Below are positions 58,666 to 64,000 of a stretch of DNA of 64,000 nucleotides, in pieces. A model generated the notes under the pieces. That model saw only the letters and a program-made list of their open reading frames with translations. It searched no databases and was not told where the DNA came from. Position 1 is the stretch's first letter; each line of letters opens with the position of its first letter. This DNA comes from Haloferax denitrificans ATCC 35960. Its GTDB lineage: Archaea; Halobacteriota; Halobacteria; Halobacteriales; Haloferacaceae. The stretch is taken from NCBI RefSeq assembly GCF_000337795.1, contig NZ_AOLP01000014.1, positions 1 to 64,000 of the forward strand, read 5' to 3'. Position numbers and translations under genes: made by a program.

Positions 58666-60411
58666 ATGAAGGTCAGAATCGGCGACGGCGCGACCGGTGA
58701 CGAGGCCGAGGCCATCGCCAACGCGCTGGCGCGACACCTCGGGACGGACGTGAACGTCTTCGTCGGCGACGGCGAGGAGGCCGTCGCGGACGCCGAACCG
58801 CCCGCGGACGCCTTCCCGCTGGACGACGATTTGGGACCCACCGAGCGCGAGGAGAGACTCCGCGAGGAAATCGCGGACATCCTCGGCGGCGGCCCCGAGA
58901 AGTACAAACAGCGCCTGCCGGAGTCGGGAAAGCTGTTCGTTCGCGACCGACTCGACCTCTGGTTTCCCGACGGGCTGGCGTTCGAAGACGGCAAGTTCGC
59001 CAACTTCGACTCGTGGCACGAGAACTCCCCCGAGGTCGACGAGGCGGACCCGAACACCCGCCTCCCCGGCGACGGCTTGCTGACGGGGGCCGCCGAGTTC
59101 GAAGGGCGCGACCTCCACGTCATGGCCAACGACTTCACGGTCAAGGCCGGGTCGATGGCTCGCCGCGGCGTCGAGAAGTTCCTCCGGATGCAACAGCGCG
59201 CCCTCAAGACGGGCAAGCCGGTGCTCTACCTGATGGACTCCTCGGGCGGCCGCATCGACCAGCAGACCGGCTTCTTCGCCAACCGCGAGGGCATCGGGAA
59301 GTACTACTACAACCACTCGATGCTCTCGGGGTACGTCCCGCAGATTTGCGTCCTCTACGGGCCGTGTATCGCCGGCGCGGCCTACACGCCCGTCTTCGCC
59401 GACTTCACGGTCATGGTCGAGGGGATGTCCGCGATGGCCATCGCCTCGCCGCGCATGGTGAAGATGGTCACCGGCGAGGAGATTTCCATGCAGGACCTCG
59501 GCGGCGCGCGGATGCACGCCGAGGAATCGGGGAGCGCCGACCTCGTCGCCCGCGACGAGGCCCACGCCCGCGAACTCGTCGCCCAACTCGTCACCTACCT
59601 CCCCGACAAGGCCGGCGAGAAGCCGCCGCGCTCGGAGTCGAAACCGCCGCGGTACTCGCCCGACGGCATCGACGAACTCATTCCCGAGTCGCCGAACCGC
59701 CCGTACGACGCCCACGACCTCATCGAGCGCGTCGTCGACGCCGAGTCCGTGTTCGAACTGAAGCCCGACTACGGCGAGGAAATCGTCACCGCGTTCGCCC
59801 GCATCGACGGCCGGCCGGTCGGCATCGTCGCCAACCAGCCCACCGAGCGGTCGGGAGCCATCTTCCCCGACGCCGCCGAGAAGGCCGCGGAGTTCATCTG
59901 GACCTGCGACGCCTACGAGATTCCGCTCCTCTACCTCTGTGACACGCCCGGCTTCATGGCCGGCTCGCAGGTCGAAAAAGACGCCATCTTGGAGAAGGGC
60001 AAGAAGTTCATCTACGCCACGTCGTCGGCGACGGTGCCCAAGCAGACCGTCATCGTGCGGAAGGCCTACGGCGCGGGCATCTACGCCATGGGCGGCCCCG
60101 CCTACGACCCCGAGAGCGTCATCGCGCTCCCCTCGGGCGAAATCGGCATCATGGGCCCCGAAGCCGCCATCAACGCGGTGTACGCGAACAAGCTCGCCGA
60201 CATCGACGACCCCGAAGAACGGGCGCGGATGGAAGACGAACTCCGCGAGGAGTACCGCGAGGACATCGACGCCCACCGGATGGCGAGCGAGGTCGTCATC
60301 GACGAAATCGTCCCGCCGTCGAGCCTCCGCGACGAGCTTGCGGCCCGCTTCGAGTTCTACGCCGACGTGGACAAGTCGCTCCCCGACAAGAAACACGGGA
60401 CCGTCATCTGA
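58666..60411 (+). CDS. Acyl-CoA carboxylase carboxyltransferase (beta) subunit
   Basis: A 581-residue carboxyltransferase of the propionyl/acetyl/methylcrotonyl-CoA type. From the ATG at 58,666 (MKVRIGDGATGDEAEAIANA) a roughly 80-residue N-terminal addition precedes the usual start. Two crotonase-like halves follow: N half with VLYLMDSSGGRIDQQTGFFA near 190 and CVLYGPCIAGAAYTPVFADF near 230; C half with GFMAGSQVEKDAILEKGKKF near 430 and PSGEIGIMGPEAAINAVY. It transfers carboxyl from biotin on the alpha subunit, which is not in this window. The methylcrotonyl-type loop suggests more than one possible acyl-CoA. Confidence 0.9.
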   Translation: MKVRIGDGATGDEAEAIANALARHLGTDVNVFVGDGEEAVADAEPPADAFPLDDDLGPTEREERLREEIADILGGGPEKYKQRLPESGKLFVRDRLDLWFPDGLAFEDGKFANFDSWHENSPEVDEADPNTRLPGDGLLTGAAEFEGRDLHVMANDFTVKAGSMARRGVEKFLRMQQRALKTGKPVLYLMDSSGGRIDQQTGFFANREGIGKYYYNHSMLSGYVPQICVLYGPCIAGAAYTPVFADFTVMVEGMSAMAIASPRMVKMVTGEEISMQDLGGARMHAEESGSADLVARDEAHARELVAQLVTYLPDKAGEKPPRSESKPPRYSPDGIDELIPESPNRPYDAHDLIERVVDAESVFELKPDYGEEIVTAFARIDGRPVGIVANQPTERSGAIFPDAAEKAAEFIWTCDAYEIPLLYLCDTPGFMAGSQVEKDAILEKGKKFIYATSSATVPKQTVIVRKAYGAGIYAMGGPAYDPESVIALPSGEIGIMGPEAAINAVYANKLADIDDPEERARMEDELREEYREDIDAHRMASEVVIDEIVPPSSLRDELAARFEFYADVDKSLPDKKHGTVI

Positions 60412-60600
60412 GCCGACTCGGGGGTTAATGCTCCGTTTTTCCGGCGGGTAATCTCACGGTAACTGACCTAAGCAGTTCGTACTGAGGACGGCGGCGGTGC
60501 TACGGACCTCATCGTCGGCCGACTCCCGTCCCGCTCCACCGCGTCCCGCCCGTCCCGTCTCGGCCCGGTTTCGGGAACTGTCGCCTGCCGATAGCCCGCC

Positions 60601-60960
60601 ATGAGCCACGAACTCCCCATTCCCGAGACGTCCCGAGCGGCACTCACACACGCGGTGAGCGACGAGCACGTCCTCTGGACCGTGACGATGCTGGCGTTCG
60701 TCCTCGACGTGCTGACGACGCTCTACGGGCTCGGCCGGGGGCTGGCCGAACTGAACCCCGTCGTCCTCGCGCTCATCCCCGCGCTCGGGCCGGTTGGCGC
60801 GCTCATCTCGCTGAAACTCGTCGTGCTCGCGGTCGCGGTCGTCGCGTGGCACGTCCTCCCGAGTCGCTACCGCGGGGCGATTCCCATCGGCGTGGCCGTC
60901 CCGTGGGGCGTCGCCGGGCTGATGAACACGCAACTCATCCTCGTCACGGTGTTCGGGTAG
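60601..60960 (+). CDS. DUF5658-type membrane protein
   Basis: A 119-residue protein with three to four hydrophobic segments (about 24-45, 52-68, 70-90, 98-117) and the sequence LDVLTTLYGLGRGLAELNPV near residues 35-54, which I associate with the DUF5658 family of small archaeal membrane proteins. The N-terminal 20 residues are polar. It overlaps the convergent DoxX gene by 17 bases at its 3' end. Function is unknown. Confidence 0.8.
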   Translation: MSHELPIPETSRAALTHAVSDEHVLWTVTMLAFVLDVLTTLYGLGRGLAELNPVVLALIPALGPVGALISLKLVVLAVAVVAWHVLPSRYRGAIPIGVAVPWGVAGLMNTQLILVTVFG

Positions 60961-61419
60961 GCCGCCGGAGCGAGTCGAGAAGCACGGCCCACGCGAGCCC
61001 CGCCAGTCCGATGTCGCGGGCGAGCACGTCGCCGAACAGGCCCCCCTCGACGACGAAGACGACCACGAGGTAGAGACACGTCGCCGAAAGCGAGACGGCC
61101 GCGACGGCGCTCGCGAGGGCGGTGTAGCGGTCGGCGACGATGGCCGCGCCGAAGCCGACTTCGAGGACGCCGTTTGCGAGCATGAACGTCACCGGCGAGA
61201 CGACGAGCAACGGCGCGAGCCACGGGACGACGTACGCCGACCACGAAAGCGGGTCCAGAAGCTTGTGGACGCCCGCGGCGAACACCATCGCGCCGAGGCC
61301 GACCCGGGCGACGGTCGCCGGTTCGGGGGCGCGGGCGGCGACCGTGGCGACCCGGTCTGTGACCGAAGGAGCCCAGTCGGCGACCGAACTGACTCGGCCG
61401 GAGCGGCGTCGAAATCCAT
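60944..61419 (-). pseudogene. DoxX family gene with apparent N-terminal frameshift
   Basis: The last 114 codons from the ATG at 61,288 (MVFAAGVHKLLDPLSWSAYV) are a good DoxX protein with four helices. The same frame continues upstream without a start (TDRVATVAARAPEPATVARV), which should be the true N-terminus and first helix. The only nearby ATG (61,419, MDFDAAPAESV) is in another frame and would join by inserting one base near 61,386-61,391. So either the gene lost a base or the sequence has an error. If used as is, the ATG at 61,288 gives a protein lacking part of helix 1. Confidence 0.7.
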
Positions 61420-61515
61420 GTCCGACCTAGCGACGCCGGAGAGAAAACGGTGTGGTCGGAGGTGGAGACGGAGACGGAGGCGCGGACGGGCGCGGGACGA
61501 CCGGGTCGGTCGGAC

Positions 61516-62001
61516 TCAGGCGTCGTCCGCGTCGGTGTCGGCGGCGGCGTCGGCGAACTCGCGTTTCAGCGACAGCGCCGTGCGCTCGAACTCGCAGACG
61601 GGGTCGTCGTCCTGATTGAACACTTCCACTTTCATCGTCACCACGCCGCGCTCGCCGTCGGAGGTCTCGCGCTTGTCGAGGACGGTCGTCTGCGCCCGAA
61701 GGGTGTCGCCGTGGAACACCGGGTTCGGGTGGGACACGTCGTCGTAGCCGAGGTTCGCCACGATGGTCCCGTCGGTCGTGTCGGGAACCGAGAGGCCGAC
61801 CGCGAGGCTCATCGTGTAGAGGCCGTTGACCAGTCGCTCGCCGAACTGCGAGTCGGCCGCGAACTCGGCGTCGAGGTGGAGCGGTTGCTGATTCATCGTC
61901 ATGTCGCAGAACCGCTGGTTGTCCGACTCCGAGACGGTGCGGCGCTTTTCGTGTTCGATGGTCCGGCCGACCTCGAACTCCTCGTAGTACAGACCGGTCA
62001 T
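61516..62001 (-). CDS. MaoC family dehydratase
   Basis: A 161-residue hotdog-fold enzyme from the ATG at 62,001 (MTGLYYEEFEVGRTIEHEKR). The hydratase motif lies in SESDNQRFCDMTMNQQPLHL (residues about 25-44), where an Asp/Asn and His pair act on the enoyl-CoA, followed by NGLYTMSLAVGLSVPDTTDG and FHGDTLRAQTTVLDKRETSD. MaoC hydratases add water to enoyl-CoA in acyl or polyhydroxyalkanoate metabolism; haloarchaeal mesaconyl-CoA hydratase is also of this fold. The choice is open. It is divergent from glutamate dehydrogenase across an AT-rich gap. Confidence 0.88.
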   Translation of the reverse strand: MTGLYYEEFEVGRTIEHEKRRTVSESDNQRFCDMTMNQQPLHLDAEFAADSQFGERLVNGLYTMSLAVGLSVPDTTDGTIVANLGYDDVSHPNPVFHGDTLRAQTTVLDKRETSDGERGVVTMKVEVFNQDDDPVCEFERTALSLKREFADAAADTDADDA

Positions 62002-62239
62002 AGTGGTGCGTGTGATAGACCGTGATAAAATCGTGCCGGTCGGTCGCACCGTGTGACAACTATTGCCCCGAACAAAAGAAGATAACAACCATTATAATTA
62101 TCCACAATAGAGGATTTCGAAAGCGCCCGATGGCGGCTGATTCGGTCGGCCGTTCGGTCGACGGTTCGGCCGTCACTGCGGGCGCGGGACGACGCGTCTG
62201 TCCCCCGGCACAGCCGGCGCTCGGCCGGCACGACCAATC

Positions 62240-63526
62240 ATGGCATCCGCAGTACCATCCACCGCGACGGACGACGAACCGACCGAAGAGACAGCCCTCC
62301 AGACGGCCCGCCGACAGCTCGAACGCGCGGCGGCGAACCTCGACGTCGACCCCGGCGTCATCGAGCGGCTTCGGCATCCGAATCAGGTTCACCGCGTCTC
62401 GGTGCCGCTCGAACGCGACGACGGCTCGACCGCGGTCTACACCGGCTACCGCGCCCAGCACGACAGCGTCCGCGGCCCCTACAAGGGCGGCCTCCGGTTC
62501 CACCCCGGCGTGACCGAGGCCGAGTGCATCGGTCTCTCGATGTGGATGACGTGGAAGTGCGCCGTGATGGACCTGCCCTTCGGCGGCGGCAAAGGCGGCA
62601 TCGTCGTCGACCCCAAGGACCTCTCGACCGACGAGAAAGAGCGGCTCACCCGGCGGTTCGCCGAGGAGCTTCGGCCCTTCATCGGCCCCACGAAGGACAT
62701 CCCCGCGCCCGACATGGGCACCGACGCCCAGACGATGGCGTGGTTCATGGACGCCTACTCGATGCAGGAAGGCGAGACGAAGGCGGGCGTCGTGACGGGC
62801 AAGCCGCCCGTCGTCGGCGGGAGCGAGGGCCGCGACACCGCGCCCGGCCGCTCCGTCGCCATCATCGCCCGCGAGGCCATCGACTACCTCGGCTGGGACA
62901 TCGAAGACACCACCGTCGCGGTCCAGGGGTTCGGCTCGGTCGGCGCGCCCGCCGCGCGACTCCTCGACGACGAGGGCGCGACGGTCGTCGCCGTCTCCGA
63001 CGTGAACGGGGCCATCTACGACCCCGACGGCCTCGACACGCACGACGTGCCGACCCACGAGGAAGAGCCCGAGGCGGTCATGAAGTACGACGCGCCGCGG
63101 AAGCTCTCGAACGAGGAACTGCTCGAACTCGACGTCGACGTGCTCATTCCGGCCGCCGTCGGCAACGTCCTGACCGCCGAGAACGCCGGCGACGTGCAGG
63201 CTGACCTCGTCGTCGAGGGCGCGAACGGTCCGACCACCTCCGCGGCGAGCGAGATTTTCGAGGAACGCGAGATTCCGGTCGTCCCCGACATCCTCGCCAA
63301 CGCCGGCGGCGTCACCGTCTCGTACTTCGAGTGGTTGCAGGACCTCAACCACCGCTCGTGGTCGCTCGAACGCGTCCACGACGAACTGGAGACCGAGATG
63401 CTCCGCGCGTGGACCGCCGTCCGCGAGCGCGTCGAGGAACACGACGTGACGTGGCGCGACGCCGCCTACATGGTCGCGCTCGAACGCGTCTCCGAGGCCC
63501 ACGAACACCGCGGCCTCTGGCCCTGA
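62240..63526 (+). CDS. gdhA: Glutamate dehydrogenase (NAD(P)-dependent)
   Basis: A 428-residue hexameric-type enzyme that interconverts glutamate and 2-oxoglutarate plus ammonia. Substrate site [20 protein letters not shown] near residues 75-94, catalytic Lys in [19 protein letters not shown] near 111-129, and Asp in [20 protein letters not shown] near 155. The dinucleotide motif [20 protein letters not shown] is near 230; the acid or small residue ending beta-2 ([10 protein letters not shown], an Asp) favours NAD. Haloarchaea usually have several paralogues. It is followed 51 bases later by the citrate lyase-like gene. Confidence 0.93.
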   Translation: MASAVPSTATDDEPTEETALQTARRQLERAAANLDVDPGVIERLRHPNQVHRVSVPLERDDGSTAVYTGYRAQHDSVRGPYKGGLRFHPGVTEAECIGLSMWMTWKCAVMDLPFGGGKGGIVVDPKDLSTDEKERLTRRFAEELRPFIGPTKDIPAPDMGTDAQTMAWFMDAYSMQEGETKAGVVTGKPPVVGGSEGRDTAPGRSVAIIAREAIDYLGWDIEDTTVAVQGFGSVGAPAARLLDDEGATVVAVSDVNGAIYDPDGLDTHDVPTHEEEPEAVMKYDAPRKLSNEELLELDVDVLIPAAVGNVLTAENAGDVQADLVVEGANGPTTSAASEIFEEREIPVVPDILANAGGVTVSYFEWLQDLNHRSWSLERVHDELETEMLRAWTAVRERVEEHDVTWRDAAYMVALERVSEAHEHRGLWP

Positions 63527-63577
63527 GCCGGGTCGCCGACGAGTCGATATTTCACCGCCCCCCTCGATACACACACC

Positions 63578-64000
63578 ATGCCCCGACGAAGTGTCCTGTT
63601 TTCCCCCGGCGACCGCCCCGAACTCCTGCGGAAAGCCCCCGGCGCGGGCGCGGACGTGCTCGTGTTCGACCTCGAAGACGCCGTCTCGCCCGACAGGAAA
63701 GCCGAGGCCCGGGAGACCGTCGCCGCGGTCCTCTCGGACCCCGAGTTCGACCCGGACGCCGAGGTCGCGGTGCGCGTCAATCCCGGCGACGCCGGCCGCG
63801 ACGACATCGCCGCCGTCTGCGCCGAACACCCGCCTGACACGCTCGTCGTCCCGAAGGCGACGAGCGCCAACGACGTGACGAGCGTCGCCGTCGCGGCCCG
63901 CGAGGGCGGCGCTGACTGCCCCGTCATCGCCATCGTCGAGAGCGCGGCGGGCGTCCTCGCCGCCCCCGAAATCGCGGCCGCGCCCGACACCGCCGCGGTC
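63578..64000 (+). CDS. HpcH/HpaI aldolase, citrate lyase beta-like (partial)
   Basis: The first 141 codons of a CitE-like protein, cut by the window end. MPRRSVLFSPGDRPELLRKA and ADVLVFDLEDAVSPDRKAEA (metal-binding Glu-Asp near residues 36-37) are family hallmarks, followed by VAVRVNPGDAGRDDIAAVCA and TLVVPKATSANDV. In haloarchaea such proteins act as malyl-CoA or methylmalyl-CoA lyases/thioesterases in the methylaspartate cycle. The nearby glutamate dehydrogenase and MaoC genes would fit that pathway, but the methylaspartate genes are not visible here, so this is a suggestion. Confidence 0.85.
   Translation, partial: MPRRSVLFSPGDRPELLRKAPGAGADVLVFDLEDAVSPDRKAEARETVAAVLSDPEFDPDAEVAVRVNPGDAGRDDIAAVCAEHPPDTLVVPKATSANDVTSVAVAAREGGADCPVIAIVESAAGVLAAPEIAAAPDTAAV

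Overview
The window comes from the chromosome of a haloarchaeon, most likely Haloferax or a close relative. It has very high G+C, strongly acidic proteins, AT-rich TATA boxes about 25 bases ahead of leaderless start codons, and typical archaeal genes: NAC, transcription factor S, MC1, a UbiA-family lipid prenyltransferase, geranylgeranyl reductase and a phosphomevalonate decarboxylase of the Haloferax type. From memory the gene order resembles the Haloferax volcanii chromosome around its phosphomevalonate decarboxylase gene; I could not check this by search.

Layout. Bases 1-12.9 kb hold housekeeping and small conserved genes: NAC-TrmI, TFS, enoyl-CoA hydratase, NUDIX hydrolase, an S10 paralogue, an NhaC antiporter, an M20 amidohydrolase, a histidine kinase and a geranylgeranyl reductase. 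Bases 13.0-18.3 kb are a BMP-type (nucleoside or sugar) ABC importer operon on the minus strand. Bases 18.5-35.6 kb hold a phosphohexomutase, acylphosphatase, a frameshifted DUF429 gene, a regulator divergent from DoxX/flavin reductase genes, phosphomevalonate decarboxylase, an NDH-2-like flavoprotein, a second histidine kinase, acyl-CoA dehydrogenase, MC1 and an ArsP-like permease.

Bases 35,739-47,285 are an integrated provirus. A 14-bp direct repeat flanks it, one copy being the 3' end of an intact tRNA-Arg(TCG) gene. Inside are a tyrosine integrase, a PhiH1-type winged-helix repressor, and a minus-strand block with the order Rep (HUH), small protein, four-helix membrane protein (VP3-like), spike protein (VP4-like), several small membrane proteins and an AAA-type ATPase. 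This is the conserved order of pleolipoviruses. Between the integrase/repressor and the structural block sits an AT-rich cargo zone with a PD-(D/E)XK-like nuclease and an HTH-membrane protein; this is the most likely place for an undescribed system. A 9-mer, AGTGAAAGT, lies upstream of both the integrase promoter and the structural operon promoter and is a candidate repressor operator.

Bases 47.4-64.0 kb return to host metabolism: UbiA prenyltransferase, a RecA/KaiC-like ATPase, a cysteine synthase homologue, a three-gene ABC exporter in which one permease is fused to a PrsW-type intramembrane protease, 3-hydroxyacyl-CoA dehydrogenase, fructose-1,6-bisphosphatase, an acyl-CoA carboxylase beta subunit, a second and apparently frameshifted DoxX gene, a MaoC hydratase, glutamate dehydrogenase and the start of a citrate lyase beta-like gene. 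The fatty-acid and acyl-CoA genes (enoyl-CoA hydratase, acyl-CoA dehydrogenase, hydroxyacyl-CoA dehydrogenase, carboxylase, MaoC) are scattered singly rather than in one operon.
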